Assembly (NCBI RefSeq): GCF_963259705.1
Contig: NC_081841.1
Coordinates: forward strand, 28,447,244 to 28,511,243
Length of the DNA stretch: 64,000 nt
Reading direction: 5' to 3'
Source: Myotis daubentonii
Lineage: Eukaryota; Chordata; Mammalia; Chiroptera; Vespertilionidae
In this document: piece by piece, positions 55,439 through 64,000 of the stretch
Numbering within the stretch: position 1 is the first letter of the stretch
Layout of the letters: every line of letters starts with the position of its first letter
Notes under the pieces: generated by a model
Seen by the model: the letters and a program-made list of their open reading frames with translations, nothing else
Told to the model about the DNA's origin: nothing
Database searches by the model: none
Position numbers and translations under genes: made by a program

Positions 55439-55989
55439 AATCTGAAAAAAGAATGAAAATCAAGCATTATTTATTAGAAACTTTAAGAAACAATAATAGA
55501 AAAATGATTAGATAAACACATGAGGATATCATTGTAGAATTATATTAAATATCAAGGGAAAATGATATGAAGTATAAAAAATCAAAGTAAAAATAATATG
55601 AAAGAATATGTACAGTGTGATGCCAATTATATTTCCAAAGGTTATACATAGAGAGAAAAACATGGAAATATCAAAATAGCAATAATTGGATAACTCAGGG
55701 TAGTGGGATCACGTATGATTTATTTTCTTCTTTGTGACTATTTAAGTATTCTGTTTTAAATGTATTATTTTTATAACCAAAGCAATAAATTAACCAGATT
55801 TTATAAAATCTGTCAACAAGTTTATTAAACTCCCAGTATTCTAAATGGTGCAGGAAGAATACTCTTACACTTTTAAAGCTTGTAATCTATAGTATAAGCT
55901 ATCATAAAAATGGTAGGCACACCTACCCATGCATATAATCAAGCAAAGCTGCATATGAGAGCTCAGAGGAAGCCTGTGTGAAGAAAAGA

Positions 55990-56165
55990 ATGTGAACTTG
56001 GCAGTCAGACAGAACTGGCCTTAAATCTTACCTTTGCTGATTTTTTAAAAGGTTTTGTTTTTTCATCTAAAAATGGGGATAATATTACCTACAACATCTG
56101 AGTTATAATGAGAATTAAATGGGATAAGATACATAAATGGCTAGTATACATAATATATTCAGTAA
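55990..56165 (+). repeat. MIR-type SINE
   Basis: The words gtgaacttggcagtcagaca, ttttttcatctaaaaatggg, gataatattacctacaacat and tataatgagaattaaatggg follow the MIR layout. It is decayed. The region 55439-55989 is AT-rich and unassigned. Confidence 0.7.
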
Positions 56166-56485
56166 TTGTTAGTTTCCTTCACCAAAGAGAGTTGGGGTAA
56201 TAAAAGAAGTATGTCTTGGAAAGTTTGGAAACAGAATAAATACTCAAAACTTATTACTTCCCAATGCATTTATGACATTTTACCATCACTGATGCTTTTG
56301 GGGTTCTTAATTCTGTTGTATCTGTATAGTATACAGCAGAAATACTATATAATAATTGCAGTTGCTCATCTTTCCCAACTTCATGATAAATGATGTCAAG
56401 TTGGTAGTTTGGATTTATTTATTGTGGAAGTATTTATATCACAGAAATTAATAAATGAAAGTTAGGGTGTTTTTCTGGGAGAATC

Positions 56486-56712
56486 TATTATAAATTTTTT
56501 AAAATTGATTTTAGAGAGGGAGGAAGGGAGAGAAGAGGCAGAGAGAAATACTGATATGAGAGAGAGAGACATTGATCAGTTGCCTCCCATATGTGCCCTG
56601 ACCTGGGATTGAACCCCAAACCTAGTATGTGCCCTGGCTGACCAGGAATCCAACCCTAATCTTTTGGTACATTGGACAACACTGCAACCAACTGAGCCAC
56701 ATCAGTCAGGGT
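56486..56712 (-). mobile_element. Ves-type SINE, diverged
   Basis: Read on the minus strand: ccctgactgatgtggctcag head, B-box-like ggttcaatcccaggtcaggg and a tail of ctaaaatcaatttt. Direct repeats gggagaatc at 56477-56485 and 56713-56721 fit a target duplication. Confidence 0.88.
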
Positions 56713-56813
56713 GGGAGAATCCACTTTTAAACATTACCAGAACACACTGCTCTCAAAAACAGAGTGCCTTACCATGCATAGACTCATGGGAGAGAATCTG
56801 GTTTGTAGGGTTT

Positions 56814-57631
56814 TGCCGGGGTCCAACCCCAGCGGGTCCAGGGGTCCCCAAAGGTGTGGACGGAGTCGGCGAAGAAGGAAGGGCACGGAGACAGCGTTCA
56901 GTTGATCATCATAGCCGGGTTCTCTTGTCAGGGTCTGGTCAGGATCTCTAGCGAAGTTCTGGTTAGGATCTCCAGCCAGGTTCAGTGGCCAGGTTCCAGT
57001 CACGTTCTCCTGCCAATCTCTGTAGTCAGGTTCAGTCCAGGATCCCTTGCCATGTTCTCCCGCTAGGCTCTGTCTCTAGGCTCCAAGGCCAGTCCCTCTC
57101 CAGGATCCTCCGGCATGCTCTCTCCAGCGAAGTTCTTCTGTCTCTAGGCTCCGTGTAGGTTCTGTCTTCTTGATTCTGTTCTAAGTTCTGTCTCTCTTGG
57201 TCCTGTCTTCCAAGCCCTGTGTTCTAAGTTCTGTGTCTTTCTGTCTTCTGAATTCTGTCTCATGAGTTCTGTGTTCTAAGTTCTGAGTGTTTCTGTCTTG
57301 TTACAACTGTATTTATACCAGTTGATTCAATCCTATCAATCTCTATTACAAAGGTTAGGGCGTTTCTTATCTCCATTCCAGGGAGTAAAGATTATGTAGT
57401 TTAAGCATGATTGTTTGTAGTTAAAGGGATTAATTACCCGCCTGGCACTTAGTTGAGGGGTTTTATTCCCTCCCTAACTTCAGGGGAAAATCCCTACCTG
57501 GGGATTCAACCTTTCTCGGAGAGGTGACCTTGGTTAAAACACAGAGCCAAGAAGGTGAGCAAACATATTAAGAACCATATGCCATATATGCCAGGTCCCT
57601 TGAAACAGCAAGGATGGACCGGCTCCCGGCA
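56814..57631 (-). mobile_element. Solo class II ERV LTR, 818 bp, with 6-bp duplication
   Basis: Read on the minus strand it begins TGCCGGGAGCCGGTCCATCC and ends TTGGACCCCGGCA (TG...CA). A TATA-like ctggtataaatacagt lies around 57308, followed by a long region rich in agaacttag/cagaa repeats (plus strand ttctgtctt and ttctaagttctgt). The direct repeat gggttt at 56808-56813 and 57632-57637 is perfect. No internal viral genes are attached. The element is unrelated in sequence to the LTR at 48196. Confidence 0.85.
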
Positions 57632-58569
57632 GGGTTTCATGGCCAGGTAGGCAGAAAACGTGGCTAACTAGGGGTATCTCTATGGTACAGCAGGGCTTGA
57701 GCCACTTTGTAAGGCTAAGAGGAGAGGCTTTAGTCCCCAAGGAAAGGGGACCAGGAAGAACAGAATGGGGAAGGGGGAATCAAAGTGACAATCCATTCCT
57801 GGGACTTGACATGTGTGGGCAAAGAGAGCTCCACCCAAGGTGGCATAGGGGATGCCAGTGGTTGTCCCTGGGCCACCAGTTCCTGGAATTTAGGGTTAGC
57901 AAACAGACATGGGACTCCCATTGGTTAGCATCAGAGTACATGGGAGAATGACTGGTATTAAGCCCCCTTCTGTATGCATGTATGTATGTACTTATGTACA
58001 TATGTGTGTACATATGGATGAATGTATACACAAGTATGTGTATTGTAGGAGGAAAGGAGTTGAAGCTATTTAAATACTTACTACATCTTGCCTTAATTCC
58101 TGGAGGAACGGAAGTCTGAGTCTTTTTATCTAATGTGGGAGCAAAGATCCTTTGACTTAGCTGTGTGGTGTGAGAATGAAGATGAGCAGACTTAGCTCTG
58201 AGCTTCTAGTGGAGGCAGGAAGTGAGGAACTAAAGTAAGCAATGAAACTTAGCAGCGGCAGCCCATGGATTGAATCAGTTCACATATTTGACTACCACAG
58301 TAAATTCTCCTATGCCACCAATATCAGGACTTTTTCTTGCGAGCGACCTGTGTTTTTTGTTTCCAGATTGAATAGGGCTTTCTCTCCCTTCTTGACTACT
58401 AGGGCCTGATAAATGCAGATATGTATCAGTAAAGAATCCCTCCATGATTCATTTCCTCTCTACCCCATGGGATAAATCACATAGGTTAATAAGGGCTGAT
58501 AGGTTAGGTTCTGCATTTCTGTAAAAACAAGGATAGCACTGAACAGTGAGGACCAGGTGAGGGCATTGG
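57632..58569. other. Intergenic, nothing recognised
   Basis: There is a TATG/TGTA-rich patch at 57970-58040 (atgtatgtatgtact and similar). The open frames at 57682-57951 overlap on both strands without recognisable protein content. Confidence 0.4.
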
Positions 58570-58574
58570 TTTTC

Positions 58575-58785
58575 CTACAGGCTTTGGACTGAGATGGATG
58601 TGAATTTGAGTTCCAGTTCTACTAGTATATTTAGCTGAGTGGCAGCACTTATCCTCTCTAAGCCTTGGGTTTCTTGTCTATAAAATGGGGCTAATAATAG
58701 CACCTTATCCATTAAGTATTGCCATGCAAATGAAACACCTAACATAGTGAATGGCATATAGAAAGCACTCAAAAATTTAAAATCA
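58575..58785 (+). repeat. MIR-type SINE
   Basis: The words ttggactgagatggatgtga, atttgagttccagttctact, cttatcctctctaagccttg, tgtctataaaatggggctaa and aatgaaacacctaacatagt follow MIR from start to end. Confidence 0.8.
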
Positions 58786-58833
58786 ATTGCTTTAATCTTA
58801 TGTAGTGATTTCACTTTCCAACATGCCACAAAT

Positions 58834-58835
<2 letters not shown>

Positions 58836-58867
<32 letters not shown>
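58836..58867. repeat. (TG)n microsatellite
   Basis: A perfect TG tract of about 32 bp after attgcg. Confidence 0.97.
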
Positions 58868-58870
<3 letters not shown>

Positions 58871-59052
58871 AGATATGTATTATGACTAGAAATGGGCAAC
58901 AATCTTTGTGGATGTAATAGCAGAATAGTTAATGCCAATATGACAATTCTGTTGTCTGGTTTCCTTCACACGAAACAGTGACTGACCTGTATCCATCCTG
59001 CTGCTGTATGAGGAGTTTTCTCCTTTTATTCCCCCTTTCTCTCTCTCTTTTT

Positions 59053-59270
59053 TTAAACAATATATTTTTTATTGATTTCATAAAGGAAGGGAGAGGGAGG
59101 AAGAGATAGAAACATCAATGATGAGAGAGAATCATTGAACCACGGCCACTTGCATGCCCCCTACTGGGGACAGATGCCAAAACCCAGGCAGGTGCCCTGA
59201 CTGGGAATAGAACTGTGACCTCCTGGTTCATTGGCGAATACTCAACCACTGAACCACACTGGCCAAGCAG
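59053..59270 (-). mobile_element. Ves-type SINE
   Basis: Read on the minus strand: gcttggccagtgtggttcag head, aatgaaccaggaggtcacag, B-box-like gttctattcccagtc, then tgatgtttctatctcttcct and a tail with atcaataaaaaatatatt. Confidence 0.92.
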
Positions 59271-59292
59271 TTTTGTCGTTTTTATTATTGAA

Positions 59293-59505
59293 CTAGAGGC
59301 CCAGTGCACAAAATTCATGCATGGTGGGGCGTCCCCTCAGCCCAGCCTGCACCCTCTCGCAATCTGGGACCTTTTGGAGGATGTCCGACTGCTGGTTCAG
59401 GCCTGATCCTGCAGACGGGCCTGAACTGGCAGTTGGATATCCCTCTCGCAATCCAGGACCACTGGCTTCTAACTGCTCTGTTTGCCTGCCTGATTGCCCC
59501 TAAAA
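59293..59505 (-). mobile_element. Helibat-type Helitron, 5' end not found
   Basis: On the plus strand it begins CTAGAGGCCCAGTGCACAAA with hairpin partner (ttcatgcatgg) and continues with the usual GC-rich body (ctcgcaatctgggacctttt, ggatgtccgactgctggttc). The expected closing text with gcatattaggcttttatta was not found to the right, so the element is truncated or its other end lies beyond unrelated DNA. Confidence 0.85.
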
Positions 59506-59883
59506 CTAGAGCTTCTTCTTTCTTAATTTTTAATAATTATATTTCTTCTGTATTTTTTTATTTTAAAAGTCAAGCTTCTTGAGAACATGAGGCATTTAAC
59601 ATCATTCCATATTCCTTACAGAGAGCTAAGCATGGTAAACATAGCAAATACTTAACACTTACAGGCGTCTATACAAACACTTTCCAACCAGGAATGTCTT
59701 AATAGGCAGCCTCCAAAAACTTGAACTGGAAAACCTAAAAGTAGAGTGCTCAGAATTCAGGCATCAGGTGCTATTAGCAGGATTTCTATCCCAATTAAAC
59801 TCTAATTCTTAGCTCTCAACAGTCTGGACAAACTGCCCTTCACTGTCTCCAAAGTTTGTTATTCGTCACTATCCCATTTTCCT

Positions 59884-61537
59884 TTTTTTGAGTTCAATGT
59901 TTTATATCCACATCAGTATCAACGTACCATACAAAACCCACCTGCCAGCCTAGCTGAGCAGGCAGGAAGGGGGTCCATGGCAGCATAGAAAACCGCGGTT
60001 CTTGTCCCAAAAGAGGAGAAAATGGGTTTACAGTCAAGGAAACAAAATCAGAACCCAACATTATCAAGGAGAAGCCTAGAAACTGCATCAAGGGGAGGTG
60101 CTGTGGGCAGCGGTGCCTCTGGGCTGGCCCAGCAGTACCTGCAGCAGCCTCGGTTCCTGGGAAGCCTGGGTCAGAGAGGGCCCAGCTCTTGGGGTTATTT
60201 TTAATAATTTTGTTTTGGGGGTAGGAGGGCTTCTGGGTAGCAGCTCCATGTGGGAGTAACCAGTGTGGGTTTCACTTCAGGGTTTGGAGGGAAAGTTGGG
60301 TCTGTGGGGCGAGACCCACCCGGGCCCAGGCCCAAGTGTAACAGGTGAGGTTCTTGAAAGTGGCCCAGCAAAGTTCCTTCCTGCCTTCTTCCTGCCCTGA
60401 CCCCAGGCCTATCACTTAAAAATCAGGGCACCGGGCTGGGGCTGAGCACCCCAGGAGCCTTTGTAAACATGGCAGGTCCAGGCAGGGGGAGCTTGGGGGA
60501 ACTGTAGGAACTGGTGGGGGCAGCCAGAACCAGGGGAGGGCAGTGCCCATGGGGAAAGGGGGCATGGGGTGGAGGAGGTATGCTCCTCTAACAGAGACAT
60601 AGAGGTACAGAGACTAAGAGAGACAGAGAGGACAGAGATGGGGATAGAAAGAGTGACAGGAAGAGAGAGACTCAGAGAAAGCAAGAGAGAGACTGAGACA
60701 GAGAAAGATCCATAAAGAAGAGAGACAGACAGAAAGAAAGATGGAGTCCTGCTCTGTATGAGTCAGCGGGTTGTGGGAGGGGGGCCCGGGGCTGGCACGG
60801 GATGTGCCAGTGTGACAATAAGTACATCGTTGTGCTGCAGGAGGGAGGTGTGCTGGTAATGCAGCACCAGCTCCTTTGGAGACCCATTCAGGTTGTAGGG
60901 CTCCACAAAACCCAAGCCAGTGGCTGGGCGGTAGATGACACAGTGCTGGGTATCGCCGTCCACCACCACAGAGCAGGCATAGCAGCCCTGCTGGCTGCTC
61001 TCACGGACGAGGAAGGTACCATGCCACTTGCCGGTCAGCATTTCCTCAGCCTGCGTGCAGTTGATCTTGCCCACATACCAGGTTCCTTCCTCAAGATAGG
61101 GGAGGTCATCCTCATCCTCCATCAGTGCGTACTGGCCTTCAGTCTCATTTTTGATTCCCAACCACTTGATTTTCTCCTGCCAGGTGCCTTTCTGGGTGAG
61201 CCATACCAGGTACTGGTCTCGGATCTTGTGCAGATGCATGAGGTCTGGCTTCAGGCTGTTCAAGTGCTGATCGACCTCACGGTTGTCCAAGGCCTGTGTC
61301 CGCAGCTCCTGTTCCAGCTTTGTGCAGCTCTCGGGGATCCTCTGCATCTCTTTGTCATTGCCCTCACACCAAGTGCTCCAGATACCCCTGGCTGGCCTTC
61401 TCTTGAGCCTGGCCCTGCTCTTCGAAGATCTTGATGGTTTCATTGAAGGCTTGGATTGTGGTGCGCTTCACCTGCAGTTCCTGGGAGGAGCGTGTGTACT
61501 CCTCGTAGAGCTGGTCCTACTGGGGCTCTTGTCCTGC
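59884..61537 (-). pseudogene. PIK3R2P: PIK3R2 (p85-beta) processed pseudogene
   Basis: This is a retrocopy of the phosphoinositide 3-kinase regulatory subunit p85-beta. Coding similarity runs on the minus strand from about 61537 to the original stop codon (60763-60765). It covers the inter-SH2 coiled coil ([14 protein letters not shown], then [12 protein letters not shown]) and the C-terminal SH2 domain ([45 protein letters not shown]). A long 3'UTR follows, ending in cattgaactcAAAAAAA (plus strand t-run 59884-59890). There are no introns, and an A tract ends the copy, so it is processed and 5'-truncated. Damage: a stop at the Tyr before DQLYEEY, a two-base loss that shifts frame just before the EGN region, and an in-frame loss of about 14 codons in the coiled coil. 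Remarkably, 61443-60763 stays open (226 codons). No target duplication was found. Confidence 0.93.
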
Positions 61538-61711
61538 GCTTCAAACCAAGGTAATAAACAAAACCTTTACTTCTGATCTTCCTGGCTGCAAGGGAACAGC
61601 AAACCTCAATAGAAATAACTTCCCGCCAGAAGTCACGTCCAAATACTGCGAGACTGAGGACTATAGGGCTGACTATGCACGTGCCCAATAACAGGCTCAC
61701 GTTCTAGCGCT
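61538..61711. other. Junction between the p85-beta retrocopy and MFAP1-like segment
   Basis: The sequence gcttcaaaccaaggtaataa to tagcgc is of unclear origin. It contains several CpGs (acttcccgccagaagtcacg, gcacgtgcccaata) that would fit promoter-derived DNA. Confidence 0.4.
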
Positions 61712-61934
61712 AGGTGCCCAGGCGTCCTCCACAATCCCACAATCCTCTGGTCACCCAGGCGTCCCCCACAATCCCACAATCCTCTGGTCGCCCAGGTGTC
61801 CTCCACAATCCCACAATCCTCTAGGCGCCCAGGCGTCCTCCACAATCCCACAATCCTCTGGTCACCCAGGCCTCTTCCTCAATCCCACAATCCTGTAGGT
61901 GCCCAGGTGTCCTCCTCAATCCCACAATCCTCTG
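61712..61934. repeat. 37-bp minisatellite, about six units
   Basis: Units of the form gcgtcctccacaatcccaca then atcctctggtcacccag repeat at 37-bp spacing about six times with a few substitutions (tctaggcgcc, cctcttcctc). It lies directly upstream of the MFAP1-like exon. Confidence 0.92.
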
Positions 61935-62396
61935 ATCGAATGCTCCCGGTTTTTCTAGCTCCTCCTTCAGTGGTGTTTCCTTCAGTCGGGTCCAGGACCT
62001 CTAGTTGGAGAGGATTTTTCTGCTCTCTGAGGTTGATAGCTGTTTCCTATTTGGAATCAGTGAAGTTTCTGGAGAACTGCTGCTGCCACGGACATGTCGG
62101 TCCCAAGCGCACTCATGAGACAACCGCCCATTCCGGCCACAGCTGGCGCCGTCCTGGTTCGCAATGAGAAAGGTACTGTGCTGGGCCGGTTTCCAATCGG
62201 ATCTTCCTCCTCCTTCCTCAGCGCACTCCACACCTCCTCCAGCCGACCACCCCAACCCCGCAGACCCTTAAGTCCTTCTCCTCTATTTCTTCCACTTTCC
62301 CCATCAAACTCGCACCCTATTGGGTTGCCTAGGGGCGCCCCTAACCGCTCCCTGAGGGGCGGGGCCAGCCTGGGCGAGGGGCCGTGGTGTTCTGGT
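61935..62396 (+). pseudogene. MFAP1P: MFAP1-like promoter, exon 1 and intron start (displaced copy)
   Basis: An ATG at 62094 opens MSVPSALMRQPPIPATAGAV and continues LVRNEK to 62171. By memory the human MFAP1 (spliceosome-associated microfibrillar-associated protein 1) N-terminus is nearly the same, differing at a few places. After AAAG (62172) comes GTACTG, a plausible splice donor, then C-rich intron-like sequence with CpGs to about 62396, where an L1 begins. Exon 2 of MFAP1 is absent. Retained intron-like DNA argues for a DNA-level copy and not a retrocopy. The upstream ~150 bp would be its 5'UTR and promoter. It cannot encode more than 26 native residues. In human, MFAP1 is on another chromosome from DERA. 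Confidence 0.75.
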
Positions 62397-63110
62397 CATT
62401 ATGGTCACTTGCTTTTCATAAATATAACAGATAGCATTGGATTGTATGACCATGCCACGTTTTATCTATTCACCTGTGGATAGACATTTGGGGTACAACC
62501 ACTTTAGAGCTACAGTGGGGCCTTGACTTACGAGTGCCCCAACTAACGAGTTTTTCGAGATACGAGCCGTCTCTTGGCCGACTATTTTGCTTTGAGTTGC
62601 GAGCTAAAATTTGGGTTATGAGCCAGCTTCAGATGCCCCACTGCTAGTTGGTGCAGCGAATGTCACAGTGAACGCCACAACATCAGCCCAGCATCACGTG
62701 TCTCACTCGTTCACTTTATGATTTGACATATGAGTAATTTGAGTTACGAGCTCCGTCACGGAACGAATTAAACTCGTAAGTCAAGGCCCCACTGTATTAT
62801 GAATAAATTTCTATGAACATTCCTGTACGAGTCTTTTTGTGGATATAGGTTTTCATTTTGATTGGGTAAATACGTAGAAATGCAATTGTGGGGTCATTGT
62901 GTAGGTTACGTTTAACTTTAAAAGGAAGTTTGGTTAGCATTCCCACAAGCAATTTATTATATTTTTGACTGCCTAACATCTTCACCAAACCTTTGGCAAT
63001 ATCTATCTTTTCACTTTTACTCATTCATCTGGGTGTGTAGTTAATCTCATTGTGGTTTAATTTGCGTTTTCTCTGTTGACTAATGATGTTGAGCATTTTG
63101 TCAGATTTCG
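62397..63110 (-). mobile_element. L1 ORF2/3' fragment split by a MITE
   Basis: The plus-strand text gtatgaccatgccacgtttt, cacctgtggatagacatttg, catttaactttaaaagg-type words, gcattcccacaagcaattta and ctgttgactaatgatgttga is the reverse of L1 ORF2 3' sequence. It is continuous once the MITE at 62513-62794 is removed. It is strongly decayed. Confidence 0.85.
62513..62794. mobile_element. Tc1/mariner-type MITE, 282 bp, TA target
   Basis: Terminal inverted repeats CAGTGGGGCCTTGACTTACG and cgtaagtcaaggccccactg are identical over 20 bp and continue less perfectly inside (gagtgccccaactaacgag versus gagctccgtcacgg). The element is flanked by TA on both sides (62511-62512 and 62795-62796). It lacks a transposase. 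The end sequence and TA duplication point to the Tc1/mariner (pogo/Tigger-like) group. Confidence 0.9.
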
Positions 63111-64000
63111 GTCCCCTGCACTGAATTCTATGTCCTTAATCAGACAGGAAGGACAGTAACTTAAAATCAAGCACATTAACAGTGTCAGGTACCTCCTACA
63201 AACAGTTTGCATATTGATTTACCTTTATTCTCACCCCTATTAAAGTATTGTTGTATGTACATCTTTAGGACTTACGTTACTTTCTATCTCATGCATGATT
63301 TTTTTAAAAATTATTATTCAGCTGGATTTAGTTCAAAGTAACTGCTCTCTTGGCAAAATCCTCTTGATTATTTATATGATAATCATGAAGTGAAGCCTTT
63401 CAGATTACTTAATGCCTTGTATTTGGAGGTGTGCCTTTCTTCAAGAGTACTCAAAGCCTTTTGACGTTAATATTCACAACATCTTTGTGTAGTGAGTGGG
63501 GAACATGGGGAGAAGAAACAAATTCCAGAAGGTGACTGAGCCTAAATCTCAGAGGAAACTGGTGAAATTCAGATAAGTTGAATCACAGTCACCAGACCTA
63601 CAGCAACCTAGCAAACCAAGGTATCTCTCCTCATGGGGTCTGACTGATAAAGATTTCAGATAAAGCCGAGTCATTTCATCTACTGATATAAAGTTAATAT
63701 AGTTTCTCCCAAAATCTTTCAGAACTAGAAAGTTATCATGAGCCGTGCCATGGAGGGTCTCTGTGGATTTATGAACTGATTGTTACAAAGAAAAAGAGTC
63801 ATTCTGCCCCCCGGAAAAAGATGTGTGAGAATGCAGTAATACAGGGAACAAAAAGTTTCAAAGAACAATGCACAAAAACCTCCTATCCTCTCATACACAC
63901 ATAACTATTTTCAAGTGAGAAGATTCTGTGTTTTGTGAAAAACAACAAAGATAAGTATCGGACCTCTAGCAATACAGGCATAAAACACACAGTGTTCCAG
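63111..64000. other. Intergenic, nothing recognised
   Basis: This is AT-rich DNA to the window end without identified repeats, exons or RNA genes. Confidence 0.45.

Noticed and set aside
57970..58040. Possible regulatory array of atgtatgt words
   Set aside because: It looks like an imperfect simple repeat with no other support.
60802..61434. 210-codon open frame on the plus strand
   Set aside because: It is the antisense shadow of the p85-beta retrocopy.
61712..61934. Regularly spaced repeats that could look like a CRISPR array
   Set aside because: The 37-bp units are contiguous without unique spacers, and this is mammalian DNA. It is a minisatellite.
59293..62396. A single gene-capturing Helitron containing both the p85-beta retrocopy and the MFAP1-like segment
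   Set aside because: Attractive, but no Helitron 5' end (tattatatagga-type) occurs to the right, and several hundred bases between 59505 and 59884 look unrelated. Kept only as a hypothesis.
62094..62483. 129-codon open frame starting at the MFAP1-like ATG
   Set aside because: Only the first 26 codons match MFAP1. The rest reads through the putative donor into intron-like DNA and then an L1.

Overview
This is vertebrate nuclear DNA, almost certainly from a vesper bat (Vespertilionidae). The host call rests on repeats. About twenty tRNA-derived Ves-type SINEs occur on both strands. Eight Helibat-type Helitrons carry the CTAG-end hairpin (ctagaggccyggtgcac) and the opposite end with tattatatagga. 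Several hAT elements belong to families known to have entered bats horizontally (SPIN-like, OposCharlie-like). There is also a full-length HAL1 (half-LINE) element. No bacterial, plasmid or phage features are present, and no CRISPR array or RNA gene was seen.

The only conventional gene recognised is DERA (deoxyribose-phosphate aldolase) on the + strand. Its last three coding exons lie at 34327-34439, 38526-38675 and 39223-39279, followed by a ~0.53 kb 3'UTR with an AATAAA at 39792. These exons encode about the last 106 residues and carry both catalytic lysines. Bases 1-34326 are therefore read as upstream intron of DERA; I found no earlier exon there.

Downstream of DERA (about 39.8-64 kb) is intergenic DNA. 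It holds an old HAL1-like element (45.9-47.5 kb), two solo class II ERV LTRs with intact 6-bp target duplications (48196-48653 and 56814-57631), and a full-length HAL1 with an open 282-codon ORF1 and a 13-bp target duplication (50419-52346). It also holds a 5'-truncated PIK3R2 (p85-beta) processed pseudogene (59884-61537, minus). Next to that pseudogene is a displaced copy of what looks like the MFAP1 promoter, first exon and intron start (about 61.7-62.4 kb, plus) with a 37-bp minisatellite.

No new biological system was found. The most interesting observations are about genome evolution: a DNA-level copy of an MFAP1 5' end beside a p85-beta retrocopy, a recent-looking HAL1, horizontally transferred hAT families inside and beside a housekeeping gene, a Helitron whose empty site can be reconstructed, and a tandem duplication that captured a SINE head.
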